A stretch of DNA of 64,000 nucleotides from Rhizobium ecuadorense. Lineage in GTDB: Bacteria; Pseudomonadota; Alphaproteobacteria; Rhizobiales; Rhizobiaceae. Position 1 is the stretch's first letter; each line of letters starts with the position of its first letter. Shown piece after piece: positions 27,438-35,745 of this stretch. The DNA lies in the NCBI RefSeq assembly GCF_001187535.1, contig NZ_LFIO01001065.1, forward strand, positions 1-64,000, given 5' to 3'. A program made the translations under genes and the position numbers. The notes under the pieces are model-generated. The model saw only the letters and a list, made by a program, of their open reading frames with translations. It made no database searches and was not told the DNA's origin.

Positions 27438-28379
27438 ATGTTTCCCATGCCTTCAGCACCGCTCCATCTCGATACGCCCTTGGTTCAGACAGCAGCTGGC
27501 TACAGCGCCAGTGGCAAACCGCTCCGGCTGAAGCTCGATGCGCTGCAGCCTTCCGGCAGCTTCAAGCTGCGCGGCGTCGGCCGGCTTTGCCAGCACGCGG
27601 TGGACAATGGCGCGCGCGAGATCTTCTGCGCATCCGGCGGCAATGCCGGCATTGCCGCGGCCTATGCCGGCCGGGCGCTCGGTGTGCCGGTCACCATCGT
27701 CGTGCCGGAGACGACGGCGGCCGATGTCCGCCAGACGATTGCCGCAACGGGCGCGAAAGTCCTCGTTCATGGTTCGGTTTTCGACGAAGCCAATGCCCAT
27801 GCGGTCGAACTCGCAGAGAGCCGCAAGGCGAGTTATGTGCATCCCTTCGACCATCCGCTGCTGTGGGATGGCCATGCGACGCTGATCGACGAGGTGGTGG
27901 CCAAGGGTGTGACATTCGACTGCGTCGTCACCAGCGTCGGCGGCGGCGGCCTGCTTGCCGGTATTGTCGAGGGGCTGAGGCGCAACGGCCTAGCCGATGT
28001 GCCTGTAATCGCCGTCGAAACGGAAGGAGCGGCCTCGCTCAACGCCAGCCTCAAGGCGAATGAGCGCATCACCCTGCCCGCCATCACCTCGATTGCCACG
28101 TCGCTCGGCGCGCGGCAGGTGGCGGAGCATGTCTTCGACCTGCCGAAACGGCATCCGATCGAAAGCATTGTCGTCAGCGATGCCGATGCCGTTGCCGCCT
28201 GCCTGAAATTTGCCGATGCGCAGCGCATTCTGGTCGAGCCTGCCTGCGGTGCGGCCCTTGCCGTTGCCGATGTGCATGCCGGGCTGCTTGCCCGTTTCGA
28301 CAATCCGCTCATCGAAGTCTGCGGTGGCATCGGCGTGTCGCTCGAAAAGCTGAGGCTCTGGAAAGAAAAGTTTCTCTGA
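27438..28379 (+). CDS. PLP-dependent serine/threonine dehydratase-like enzyme
   Basis: The 313-residue fold-type II PLP enzyme has the Schiff-base Lys in PSGSFKLRG (Lys 43), CASGGNAGIAAAYAGRALG near 56, and the phosphate-binding glycine loop SVGGGGLLAG near 165. The short length without an ACT domain fits catabolic L-serine/L-threonine dehydratases rather than biosynthetic IlvA. A second ATG at 27447 is an equally possible start. It is divergent from leuB. Its end runs toward the IS, which carries a + strand terminator near its left end. Confidence 0.8.
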   Translation: MFPMPSAPLHLDTPLVQTAAGYSASGKPLRLKLDALQPSGSFKLRGVGRLCQHAVDNGAREIFCASGGNAGIAAAYAGRALGVPVTIVVPETTAADVRQTIAATGAKVLVHGSVFDEANAHAVELAESRKASYVHPFDHPLLWDGHATLIDEVVAKGVTFDCVVTSVGGGGLLAGIVEGLRRNGLADVPVIAVETEGAASLNASLKANERITLPAITSIATSLGARQVAEHVFDLPKRHPIESIVVSDADAVAACLKFADAQRILVEPACGAALAVADVHAGLLARFDNPLIEVCGGIGVSLEKLRLWKEKFL

Positions 28380-28395
28380 GCTGAGATCAAAGAAA

Positions 28396-28416
28396 AAGCC
28401 GGGCAAAGCCCGGCTT
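28396..28416. repeat. 21-bp direct repeat flanking the IS, left copy
   Basis: A hairpin of two 9-base arms (AAGCCGGGC / GCCCGGCTT) around AAA. An identical copy in the same orientation lies at 29944-29964. On the minus strand this left copy still has the downstream TTTTTC tract of a terminator. Confidence 0.85.
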
Positions 28417-28429
28417 CAGACCGCTGACA

Positions 28430-28462
28430 AACCCGTCGATTTTTCGGCGGGTTTTGTTTTTT
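28430..28462 (+). terminator. terminator inside the IS left end
   Basis: AACCCGTCGA pairs imperfectly with TCGGCGGGTT (28444-28453), followed by TTGTTTTTT. It would stop + strand transcription from the dehydratase-like gene before it runs antisense to the transposase. Confidence 0.7.
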
Positions 28463-28519
28463 GCGGATTGCGGTTTTTGGGCGGGGTTATATTTGCGGGT
28501 CGAAGAAGGGCTTGTGCGC

Positions 28520-29890
28520 TCACGCCAGGCTCGGTTTGGGAGCCTTTGTGAGCGCCATTGCGATCTTCTTGATGTTTTGGGCGGCGGCGGCCAGCAGGCA
28601 CTGGCATGCGACGCGGGTGAGACTTCGGAAGCGGGCATAGCGATGCCCGTGAAGCTGCTTGGCATCGGCAAATGATCGCTCGACCGTCTCCTTTCGCCGC
28701 TTGTAGATGGCCTTGCCCCAAGGCGTGAGGCGGTGGGCGTCGGTGCGCTGACGGGCCTCGGCCCAGACATGGCGGGTGATGGTGCGTTCCGCCTTGGCGT
28801 TATTGGTGCAGGAGGCCAGCAACGGGCAGGTGCGGCAGATGGCCGGATCCGAGCGGTAGTGGCGATAACCGTTGCGGTCAGTGGTGGCATAGGCGAGCAG
28901 TTGGCCTTCGGGGCAGCGGTAGCCGTCTGTCTCGGGCTCATAGTCGAACTTCGACTTGCGCATCATGCCGTCCTTGGGCGGTGTCGGATTGCGGTAGCCG
29001 GTGACACCGAGAATCGTGCGATCTTCAAGACCCTTGGCGATGCCGGATGTGGCATAGCCGGCATCCAGCCCGACAGCACCGACCTCGAAGCTGAAGCGCT
29101 GACGCTGGCGGTCCAGCCGGTCGAGATAGACGATGCTGTCATGCACATTGGCGGGCGTCACATGGGTGTCGGTGATGATCGCAAGCTTGCCATCCACCGT
29201 GCGGTGATCGAGGTAGAAGAAGCCCTTCGGCTTGCCGTCACGCACCATGTAGCCGCTGTCGGGATCGGTGCGCGACACCTTGGTTTCCTTCACCTCCGGC
29301 TCGCGCTCCTTTTGCTTCAAGGGCTTTTGGCCATGCAGTGTTCGCTCGGCCTCAATCGCCCGGTCGAGATCGGCCCAGTAGTCGGAGCGTGACTTGGCAA
29401 TCATCGCCAGGTCGTATTTGCCCTTGTTGGCATTGGCCTTCAGGTGGGTCGAGTCCGTATAGAGCACCGTACCGTCGACCAGCCCATGGCCGATGGCCTG
29501 CTCGACGATATGGTCAAAAATGTCCTGGGCGACCGAGGTGTCGTTGAAACGCCGGCGGCGGTTTTGGGACAGCGTCGAGGCGTCAAACACACCATCCGTC
29601 AGCTTCATCTGCAAGAACCAGCGATAGGCGACGTTCACCTCGATCTCGCGCACCAACTGTCGCTCTGAGCGCACCCCGAACAGGTAGCCGATGAACAGAG
29701 CCTTGAACATCAAGGTCGGATCGAGCGGCGGCCGGCCGTTGTCGGCGCAATAAAGGCCGGCAACGCGGTCATGGATGAAGGACAAGTCGATCGCCGCGTC
29801 GATCTTGCGCAGCAGGTGATCCTTCGGAACCAGGCTGTCGAGCGTCACCATCTCAAGAGCCGTCTGGGAAGGGGAAGGTTTCTTCAACAT
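28520..29890 (-). CDS. IS1182-family transposase
   Basis: The 456-residue DDE transposase has an N-terminal DUF772-like region (PPLDPTLMFKALFIGYLFGVRSERQL near 55-80). Catalytic acidic residues are proposed in VLYTDSTHLKAN near 145, VGLDAGYATSGI near 250, and KETVERSFADAKQLHGHRYARFR near 405. The zinc-ribbon-like RTCPLLASC lies near 355. The reading frame is intact, so the element may be active. An in-frame GTG at 29905 is an alternative start behind GGGGG, and that ribosome site lies within a hairpin (29908-29930). Confidence 0.9.
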   Translation of the reverse strand: MLKKPSPSQTALEMVTLDSLVPKDHLLRKIDAAIDLSFIHDRVAGLYCADNGRPPLDPTLMFKALFIGYLFGVRSERQLVREIEVNVAYRWFLQMKLTDGVFDASTLSQNRRRRFNDTSVAQDIFDHIVEQAIGHGLVDGTVLYTDSTHLKANANKGKYDLAMIAKSRSDYWADLDRAIEAERTLHGQKPLKQKEREPEVKETKVSRTDPDSGYMVRDGKPKGFFYLDHRTVDGKLAIITDTHVTPANVHDSIVYLDRLDRQRQRFSFEVGAVGLDAGYATSGIAKGLEDRTILGVTGYRNPTPPKDGMMRKSKFDYEPETDGYRCPEGQLLAYATTDRNGYRHYRSDPAICRTCPLLASCTNNAKAERTITRHVWAEARQRTDAHRLTPWGKAIYKRRKETVERSFADAKQLHGHRYARFRSLTRVACQCLLAAAAQNIKKIAMALTKAPKPSLA

Positions 29891-29943
29891 GTCCCACAGA
29901 ATCACAAAACCCCCAGCTATGCCAGGGGTTTGTCAGCAGTCTG

Positions 29944-29964
29944 AAGCCGGGCAAAGCCCGGCTT
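29944..29964. repeat. 21-bp direct repeat flanking the IS, right copy
   Basis: Identical to 28396-28416 in the same orientation. It lies 24 bases past the leuD stop on the minus strand. Here the stem is followed by the IS end (CAGACTGC) instead of a T-tract, so the leuD terminator is probably weakened. Confidence 0.85.
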
Positions 29965-29988
29965 GATCGACAATTTATTGGAGAGCGC

Positions 29989-30597
29989 TTAAGCCGCCCA
30001 AGGGTGCGAAGCGGCGTTCTTCTTCTCGAAGCTGTCGATCGCCTTGCCCTTCTCCAGCGTCAGGCCGATGTCGTCGAGACCGTTCAGCAGGCAGTGGCGC
30101 TTGAATTCGTCGAGATCGAACTTGATCGAGCCGCCATCGGGGCCGGTGATTTCGAGGTTCTCAAGGTCGACGGTGAGGATGGCGTTGGAGCCGCGCGAGG
30201 CGTCGTCCATCAGCTTGTCGAGATTTTCCTGGCTGACCTTGATCGGCAGGATGCCGTTCTTGAAACAGTTATTGTAGAAAATATCGGCGAAGCTGGTGGA
30301 GATCACGCAGCGGATGCCGAAATCGAGCAATGCCCATGGCGCGTGCTCGCGCGAGGAACCGCAGCCGAAATTGTCGCCGGCAACCAGGATCTTGGCATCG
30401 CGGTAGGCCGGCTTGTTCAGCACGAAATCCGGATTTTCGGAGCCGTCTTCGTGATAACGGGCTTCGGCGAAAAGGCCGGTGCCGAGGCCGGTGCGCTTGA
30501 TGGTCTTCAGATAATCCTTCGGAATGATCATGTCGGTGTCGATATTGACGACCGGCAGGGGCGCTGCAACGCCCGTGAGCTTCACGAATTTATCCAT
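29989..30597 (-). CDS. leuD: 3-isopropylmalate dehydratase small subunit
   Basis: The 202-residue product is typical for Leu[23 protein letters not shown] near 22, then the swivel-domain loop [17 protein letters not shown] near 72. With LeuC (not in this window) it isomerises 2- to 3-isopropylmalate. The transcript runs toward the IS transposase on the same strand. Confidence 0.96.
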   Translation of the reverse strand: MDKFVKLTGVAAPLPVVNIDTDMIIPKDYLKTIKRTGLGTGLFAEARYHEDGSENPDFVLNKPAYRDAKILVAGDNFGCGSSREHAPWALLDFGIRCVISTSFADIFYNNCFKNGILPIKVSQENLDKLMDDASRGSNAILTVDLENLEITGPDGGSIKFDLDEFKRHCLLNGLDDIGLTLEKGKAIDSFEKKNAASHPWAA

Positions 30598-30688
30598 GAC
30601 CCATGCTCCATTTCAGCAAATCTACTTTCCTGAATGTGCATCTAGTCCAGTTTTTCGCCGAAATGAAGGAGAATCTTTGAAAAATGAC

Positions 30689-30712
30689 GGCCACGCGACG
30701 TTTCGCGCGGCC
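30689..30712 (-). terminator. possible terminator of the VOC gene
   Basis: GGCC-A-CGCG pairs with CGCG-C-GGCC. On the minus strand GTCATTTTTC follows. The stem has a mismatch and the T run is offset, so it is moderately supported. Confidence 0.5.
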
Positions 30713-30732
30713 TGACCTCTGCCTATGTGTCG

Positions 30733-31152
30733 CTACTTCGTCGGCGCGTTCAGGCCCCAGAGGACACCGAACGGGTCGCGAAGCTGGCCGTAACGGTCGC
30801 CCCAGAACATCAGTTCGACCGGCATGACGACTTCGGCGCCGGCAGCGACGGCGCGATCCCACCAGAAATCGATATCGTCGATAACCAGCTGGATGGCGAA
30901 GCCTTCATGGCCTTTGAAGGGGTGGCCGTATTCGGGATAGGCATCCGACAGCATGAGGGAGCTGCCGTTGATATAGAGATGCACATGCATCGTCCGGCCG
31001 CTCTCGTCGACCGGCACGATATAGGCTTCTTCGGCGCCGAAAGCTTTCTTGTAGAATTCCGCGGCTTTGACCGCGCCGCCGACTGTCAGATAGGGCAGCA
31101 GGCCGTTCTTGACCGGCGGCATCTTGACCGGATTGTTTTCCGTCGCATTCAT
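30733..31152 (-). CDS. VOC-superfamily protein, PhnB/glyoxalase-like
   Basis: The 139-residue product has the paired beta-alpha-beta-beta-beta modules of the vicinal oxygen chelate fold: LPYLTVGGAVKAAEFYKKAFGAEE near 18, HVHLYINGSSLMLSD near 58, ending in FWGDRYGQLRDPFGVLWGLN. Such PhnB-like proteins are mostly of unknown substrate. The start is set at the second ATG (31152) because GGAGG lies six bases before it and directly abuts the first ATG (31158). Confidence 0.8.
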   Translation of the reverse strand: MNATENNPVKMPPVKNGLLPYLTVGGAVKAAEFYKKAFGAEEAYIVPVDESGRTMHVHLYINGSSLMLSDAYPEYGHPFKGHEGFAIQLVIDDIDFWWDRAVAAGAEVVMPVELMFWGDRYGQLRDPFGVLWGLNAPTK

Positions 31153-31261
31153 GCTCATCCTCCATCGTTTTCAAGCGCCGGCTGGATGCCTGGCTGCTTC
31201 AAGGACGTAGCATGGAAGCATGATCCGACAATGTCGGTCAGTTTTTTGAGCGTAAGGCGGC

Positions 31262-31495
31262 TTAGAGATCGATGATCGTACCGCGGCCGTCGTTCCAGAT
31301 GCGCATTTCGCGTTGGCCGTTGTTTGCCTTGGCGCGCACCGGAGCGGGCTTCATCTTCATCGACAGTGCGCGGCCGACCATCAGCACGGTCAGGATGCCG
31401 CCGACGGCGAGCGTCACCGAGAAGGTGAGCAGCAGCATGGCCACGAAAACGGTGGCGCCGGCAAGCATGAAGAAGATGGAGCGAATGTTCTGCAT
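31262..31495 (-). CDS. small membrane protein of unknown function
   Basis: The 77-residue product has one long or two short hydrophobic helices (residues about 6-42) and a basic, soluble tail (KMKPAPVRAKANNGQREMRIWNDGRGTIIDL). The upstream AGAAAGG supports ATG 31495. No known family is recognised. Confidence 0.65.
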   Translation of the reverse strand: MQNIRSIFFMLAGATVFVAMLLLTFSVTLAVGGILTVLMVGRALSMKMKPAPVRAKANNGQREMRIWNDGRGTIIDL

Positions 31496-31608
31496 GGGTT
31501 TGGTACCTTTCTACAGAAAGGAATGTGGTCCTTCTTTTTCTTCTCTGCAAGGCAAGCATGGCTTTTTGTTGTCTTGCCGGGCTTTGCGAAGCTTGGCACT
31601 AATGATCG

Positions 31609-32514
31609 ATGAGCCAAATAACCCCTCGCCGTTCCTTAAATTTGCGCCGCTCGGTGCTGAGCGTGCCCGCCATCAATCTCCGGGCGCTCGAAAAAAGCCA
31701 TTCGCTTGATTGCGATGCGGTTATTTTCGATCTGGAGGATTCCGTCTCGCCCGAGAAGAAGGGGCAAGCGCGGGAAAATCTGCGCGCCTTTTTTGCGGGG
31801 CCGCCGCTTGAAGGCAAGGAAAGGATCGTCCGCATCAATTCTTTGTCATCCGAATTCGGGCCGGCGGACCTGGATCTGGTCAAGGCGCTTTTGCCCGACG
31901 CCGTTCTCCTTCCCAAGGTGGACGGACCTCGAGATATCACCGATATAGGCGATCTGCTCGCCGATGCGGATGCGCCGGAGGAGCTGCGCATCTGGGCGAT
32001 GATCGAGACGCCGCGCGGCGTGCTGAATGCCGGAGCGATTGCAGAAGCCGGCCGCACGCCTGGCTCGCGGCTCGATTGCCTCGTCGTCGGCCTCAACGAT
32101 CTGCGCAAGGAAACGGGCGTCTTGCCGCAGCCGGGACGAACCTATCTCGTGCCGTGGCTGATGCAGGTCGTCCTGGCGGTCAGCGCTTACGGGCTCGATG
32201 CGATCGACAGCGTCTTCAACGATTTCAGGGACGAGCAGGGTTTCGATGCCGAATGCCTGCAGGGCCGGGCCATGGGCTTTGCCGGCAAGATGCTGATCCA
32301 TCCCACGCAGATCGAACCCGCCAACCGGCATTTCGGCCCGGACCCGGCAGCGATTGCGGAAGCGGAGGCGATCATATCAGCCTTTGCCGATCCCGCTTCC
32401 GATGGCTTGAACGTCATCAATTCAGGCGGGCGGATGATCGAGCGGCTGCATCTTGTCCAAGCCGAAAGCCTGGTTCATAAAGCTCGCCTGATTTCTGCAA
32501 GAAAGCCCGCCTGA
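31609..32514 (+). CDS. CitE-like HpcH/HpaI aldolase family protein
   Basis: The 301-residue TIM-barrel protein has the CitE pattern: RRSVLSVPAINLRALEKS, DAVIFDLEDSVSPEKK near 37 (acidic metal ligand), IWAMIETPRGVLNAG near 127, and GFAGKMLIHPTQIEPAN near 223. Isolated CitE-like proteins without citrate lyase partners often act on malyl-CoA-like or citramalyl-CoA substrates. The exact reaction cannot be stated. It overlaps the DUF1737 gene by one base (TGATG). Confidence 0.82.
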   Translation: MSQITPRRSLNLRRSVLSVPAINLRALEKSHSLDCDAVIFDLEDSVSPEKKGQARENLRAFFAGPPLEGKERIVRINSLSSEFGPADLDLVKALLPDAVLLPKVDGPRDITDIGDLLADADAPEELRIWAMIETPRGVLNAGAIAEAGRTPGSRLDCLVVGLNDLRKETGVLPQPGRTYLVPWLMQVVLAVSAYGLDAIDSVFNDFRDEQGFDAECLQGRAMGFAGKMLIHPTQIEPANRHFGPDPAAIAEAEAIISAFADPASDGLNVINSGGRMIERLHLVQAESLVHKARLISARKPA

Positions 32515-32720
32515 TGAAACTCTACCGCTTCCTGACCGGTCCCGACGACGCTTCCTTCTGCCACAAGGTCACCGCGGCCCTCAACAAGGGCTGGTCGCTG
32601 GAGGGATCGCCGACCTATGCCTTCAATGCCGCAACCGGCGCGATGCAGTGCGGCCAGGCGGTCGTCAAGACCGTCGAAGGCAAGGATTACCATCCCGAGA
32701 TCAAGCTCTCCGAGCAATAG
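32514..32720 (+). CDS. DUF1737 small protein
   Basis: The 68-residue product reads MKLYRFLTGPDDASFCHKVTAALNKGWSLEGSP, the DUF1737 signature of small soluble proteins of unknown role. It is coupled to the CitE-like gene by a TGATG junction, so it is almost certainly cotranslated with it. Confidence 0.8.
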   Translation: MKLYRFLTGPDDASFCHKVTAALNKGWSLEGSPTYAFNAATGAMQCGQAVVKTVEGKDYHPEIKLSEQ

Positions 32721-32745
32721 AACGTCCTGCCGGAGGCGTGATGTT

Positions 32746-33183
32746 TCAGCGCTCGGCGGCTTCCTCGGCGCTTGCCTCGATCCGCTCCATATCATCGTCG
32801 CTCAGCCCGAAATGGTGGCCGATCTCGTGGATCAGGACGTGGGTGATGATATCGCCGAGCGTCTCGTCATTCTCAGCCCAGTAATCGAGAATGGGGCGCC
32901 GGTAGAGGCGGATGCGGTTCGGCATCTCGCCGGTTTCCAGCGTGAAACGTTCGGAAATGCCCCTGCCCTCGAAAAGACCGAGCAGATCGAAAGGGGTTTC
33001 CAGCGCCATGTCCTCGAAAACATCGTCATCGGGGAAATCTTCGATCTCGATCGTGAGATTGGTCGTCAGCTGGCGAAATTCATCCGGCAGATGGCTATAG
33101 GCCTCCATGGCCAGCGACTCGAAGGTGCTGATCGTCGGCGCATGGCGGTCCCGCCAATCATCGCTCTGGTCTATGCGGGCCAT
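32746..33183 (-). CDS. zincin-like metallopeptidase family protein
   Basis: The 145-residue product carries the zinc-binding HEIGHHFGLSDDDME near 122, the HExxHxxGxxD form of the DUF1025/zincin-like family. The upstream part contains LTIEIEDFPDDD and LYRRPILDYW, also typical. The C-terminus is an acidic helix. Substrate and cellular role are not known. It is convergent with the DUF1737 gene. Confidence 0.82.
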   Translation of the reverse strand: MARIDQSDDWRDRHAPTISTFESLAMEAYSHLPDEFRQLTTNLTIEIEDFPDDDVFEDMALETPFDLLGLFEGRGISERFTLETGEMPNRIRLYRRPILDYWAENDETLGDIITHVLIHEIGHHFGLSDDDMERIEASAEEAAER

Positions 33184-33277
33184 GAATATTCCTTCCTTTG
33201 CGGGCCCATATAGAACCTTTATCGCCGGTTTTCGAGTGCGGAATCAAAGGCAGGAATAAATTCATAGAAAATGGCCG

Positions 33278-33308
33278 TTGACTCTTCATTAGCTCTCTGG
33301 AATCTATA
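33278..33308 (+). promoter_or_regulatory. putative imuA promoter
   Basis: TTGACT (33278-33283) is a good -35. The -10 could be AATCTA (17-base spacing) or TCTATA (19-base spacing). The LexA box begins just downstream, consistent with repression of initiation. Confidence 0.5.
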
Positions 33309-33309
33309 A

Positions 33310-33324
33310 GAACATAACAGGAAC
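33310..33324 (+). promoter_or_regulatory. LexA (SOS) box upstream of imuA
   Basis: GAACATAACAGGAAC fits the alphaproteobacterial direct-repeat SOS box GAAC-N7-GAAC exactly. It lies 20 bases before the imuA ATG, over the expected transcription start. It predicts LexA repression and DNA-damage induction of the whole cassette. Confidence 0.85.
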
Positions 33325-33344
33325 AAGACGGATTGGAGAACGCC

Positions 33345-34289
33345 ATGGCGCAGCACGCCCTGGCGCGCGAGCGGCTTTTTGCGCTCCGCGAAACCATCGC
33401 CAGATTGGAAGGGAAGCCTGCGCCGGCGCTTGCGGCAGCGGAGCGGGAAGCCCTGGCGGACGGAGGCAAGACACAGCGGAGACGCAGTCTGCCGCCCCTG
33501 GCGTTCGGGGTGGAATGTCTTGATGAGGCGCTGGAAGGCGGTCTGCCGCTCGATGCGATCACCGAATTCCGCTCCGCTCTGTCGCGAGATGCCGGTGCGG
33601 CAAGCGGGCTGGCGCTGGCTGTCGCCGCCCGGCTGCAGAGCCAGGAGGCGGCTGCCGGAAGGCTTTCCCCGCTGCTCTGGATCGGCGATGCTGTCGGCAC
33701 GCTGGAGGCCGGCCGCCCCTATGTTCCCGGGCTGCGGGATTTCGGGCTGAGCCCGGAGCGGTTTTTCCATGCGGCGCCGCGCAAACTGGACGAGGCGCTC
33801 TGGCTGGTGGAGACCGCGGTGGAAAGCGCGGCCTTCTCGGCCGTCATTTTCGAAGTGCGAGGCAATCCCGCCCATTTCGGCCTGACCGAAAGCCGCAGGC
33901 TCAGTCTCAGGGCGCGTGCCGCCCGCCGTCCGCTCTTTCTTGTCCGCCAGGCCGGGGAAGAAGAGGCAAGCAGTGCGGCCTTCCGCCTGCATGTCGAACC
34001 CGCTCCATCCGGTCTGCAGCCGTTGCCGGATGGATCGAAGCTTTCCGGCAGCATCGGCAATCCGATTTTCCGTCTCACGCTGGAGAAGGGCCGCAATCCG
34101 GCTCCGCTCTGCTTTTTTCTGGAGTGGAACCCCCATGAACGCGAATTTCTCCCTGTCGCCGAGCCAAACCTCGTTCGTCCTCCAGGCGAGCAGTCAGCGC
34201 ATTCTGGCGCTCAGCTTTCCGCATCTGCCAACGGACCGCATCGCCCGCAGGCGATGGGGGCTCTCCTGGCGTTCGACAGGGCGTCCTGA
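33345..34289 (+). CDS. imuA: ImuA, RecA-like mutagenesis accessory protein
   Basis: The 314-residue product contains LPPLAFGVECLDEALEGGLPLDAITEFRS near 50, the RecA/SulA-like start of ImuA proteins, and a degenerate ATP-binding region. With ImuB and DnaE2 it forms the damage-inducible mutasome for error-prone translesion synthesis. ATG 33345 follows TTGGAGAACGCC; an upstream in-frame TTG is less likely. Its last 155 bases overlap the imuB start in another frame. Confidence 0.88.
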   Translation: MAQHALARERLFALRETIARLEGKPAPALAAAEREALADGGKTQRRRSLPPLAFGVECLDEALEGGLPLDAITEFRSALSRDAGAASGLALAVAARLQSQEAAAGRLSPLLWIGDAVGTLEAGRPYVPGLRDFGLSPERFFHAAPRKLDEALWLVETAVESAAFSAVIFEVRGNPAHFGLTESRRLSLRARAARRPLFLVRQAGEEEASSAAFRLHVEPAPSGLQPLPDGSKLSGSIGNPIFRLTLEKGRNPAPLCFFLEWNPHEREFLPVAEPNLVRPPGEQSAHSGAQLSASANGPHRPQAMGALLAFDRAS

Positions 34290-35745
34290 GGCACCGCCTA
34301 TCGTCTGTTCCGGCAAACTCAACAATGCCATGCGGCTGACGGCGCTGGACGAATTGGCCGAGAGGCTGGGGCTGAAAAAGGAGCAGGGCGTTGCCGAAGC
34401 GCGTGCCATGTACCCAACGCTCGAAGTCGCGGAAGAGGATCCGGCGGCCGACCGCCGGTTGCTGGAGGCCATTGCCGACTGGTGCGACCGTTATACGCCT
34501 TTGGTGGCGTTCGACGGCAAGGACGGGCTGTTTCTCGACATCAGCGGCTGCGCCCATCTGTTCGGTGGGGAAAAGGCGCTTCTCAAGGATGTGCTGTCGC
34601 GGCTTTTTCATATGGGGATCGATGCGCGCGGGGCGATCTCATCCTCACCGGGCCTTTCCTGGGCCGCGTCGCGCTTCGGGCAAGGCGGGGTGATCGAGGA
34701 CGAGGAGACGGAGCATGTGCTGATGTCCTTGCCGGTGGCAGCCTTACGGCTGGAAGGACAAACCGTCGATGCGTTGAAGAAGCTCGGTCTGAAATATGTC
34801 GGCGACGTCATCGATGCACCGCGCGCGCCGCTGACCCGCCGGTTCGGCCCGGGACTGCTCCTGCGTCTCGACCAGGCGCTGGGACGTGAGGAGGAGCCGG
34901 TCTCGCCGCGGCGTCCGGTCGCCAGTCTCTCGGCCGAAAGCCGCCTGATCGAGCCGATCGGGACGGAAGAACAGATCCTTGCCGTCACCCGGCAGGTCGC
35001 CGTGTCGCTGCAGCCGTCGCTGGAGACGCGGGGGATCGGCGGACGGGTGTTCGAACTGGTGCTGTTCCGCGTCGACGGTAGGGTCTTTCGTATCTCCGTC
35101 GGCGCTTCGCAGCCGCTTCGCGAACCGAAATTCATTGCCGGGCTTTTTTCCGAGCGATTGCAGGCAGTCTATGACGATCTCGATGCCGGCTATGGTTTTG
35201 AAATCCTGCGGTTGAATGTGTTGCGGCATGATCCCTTCAATGAGGCACAGGCTGATTTCGAGGGCGACCGTCAGGGCGAGATATCGCTTTCGGCCTTCGT
35301 CGACCGGGTCTCGGCCCGGCTGGGTGCGGATTGCCTGCACAGCTTCCAGCTCCGCGAGAGCCATGTGCCGGAACGCGCCGTCATCAGTGTTCCTGTGATG
35401 GATGGTCTTCCCCGGCGGAAGACGGCGCAGGACATTCAGCTCCCTTTCCGCCAAGAGCGCCCGTTACGGCTCTTCGCCACGCCGGAGCCGGTCGAGATCA
35501 TGCTCGCCGAAGTGCCCGATGGTCCGCCGCAGATTTTCCGCTGGCGGCGCATGCAGCATCAGGTGGCAAGAAGCGAAGGACCGGAACGGATCGCCATGGA
35601 GTGGTGGATCGACGGGGATGACGCCGAGGCGCGCGACTATTTCCGCATCGAGGACGAGACCGGACATCGCTTCTGGATCTATCGTCGCGGTTTTTATGGA
35701 AGGGAACTCGATCCTCGCTGGTTCATGCACGGTGTGTTTGCATGA
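34135..35745 (+). CDS. imuB: ImuB, catalytically degenerate Y-family polymerase homolog
   Basis: The 536-residue product aligns with the Y-family palm, fingers and little-finger layout. The catalytic motif expected as SIDEAFLD reads [11 protein letters not shown] (near 135), so the metal-binding Glu is replaced by Gly. The first-Asp region reads [13 protein letters not shown] instead of a DMD-type motif. This matches known ImuB proteins, which act as a scaffold binding the beta clamp, ImuA and DnaE2. ATG 34135 has GGAG upstream and lies inside imuA. Its stop overlaps dnaE2 (ATGA). Confidence 0.85.
   Translation: MNANFSLSPSQTSFVLQASSQRILALSFPHLPTDRIARRRWGLSWRSTGRPEAPPIVCSGKLNNAMRLTALDELAERLGLKKEQGVAEARAMYPTLEVAEEDPAADRRLLEAIADWCDRYTPLVAFDGKDGLFLDISGCAHLFGGEKALLKDVLSRLFHMGIDARGAISSSPGLSWAASRFGQGGVIEDEETEHVLMSLPVAALRLEGQTVDALKKLGLKYVGDVIDAPRAPLTRRFGPGLLLRLDQALGREEEPVSPRRPVASLSAESRLIEPIGTEEQILAVTRQVAVSLQPSLETRGIGGRVFELVLFRVDGRVFRISVGASQPLREPKFIAGLFSERLQAVYDDLDAGYGFEILRLNVLRHDPFNEAQADFEGDRQGEISLSAFVDRVSARLGADCLHSFQLRESHVPERAVISVPVMDGLPRRKTAQDIQLPFRQERPLRLFATPEPVEIMLAEVPDGPPQIFRWRRMQHQVARSEGPERIAMEWWIDGDDAEARDYFRIEDETGHRFWIYRRGFYGRELDPRWFMHGVFA

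Larger units (their letters stand above)
28417..29943 (-). mobile_element. IS1182-family insertion sequence, complete
   Basis: About 1.53 kb. The terminal inverted repeats (28414-28434 and 29926-29946) agree at 20 of 21 bases. One transposase fills the element on the minus strand. It is flanked by 21-bp direct repeats that are themselves terminator hairpins. Joining the outer flanks over one repeat restores a standard leuD terminator with T-tract. Exact tips are uncertain by 3 bases because the repeat and the IS ends share CTT/AAG. Confidence 0.88.
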
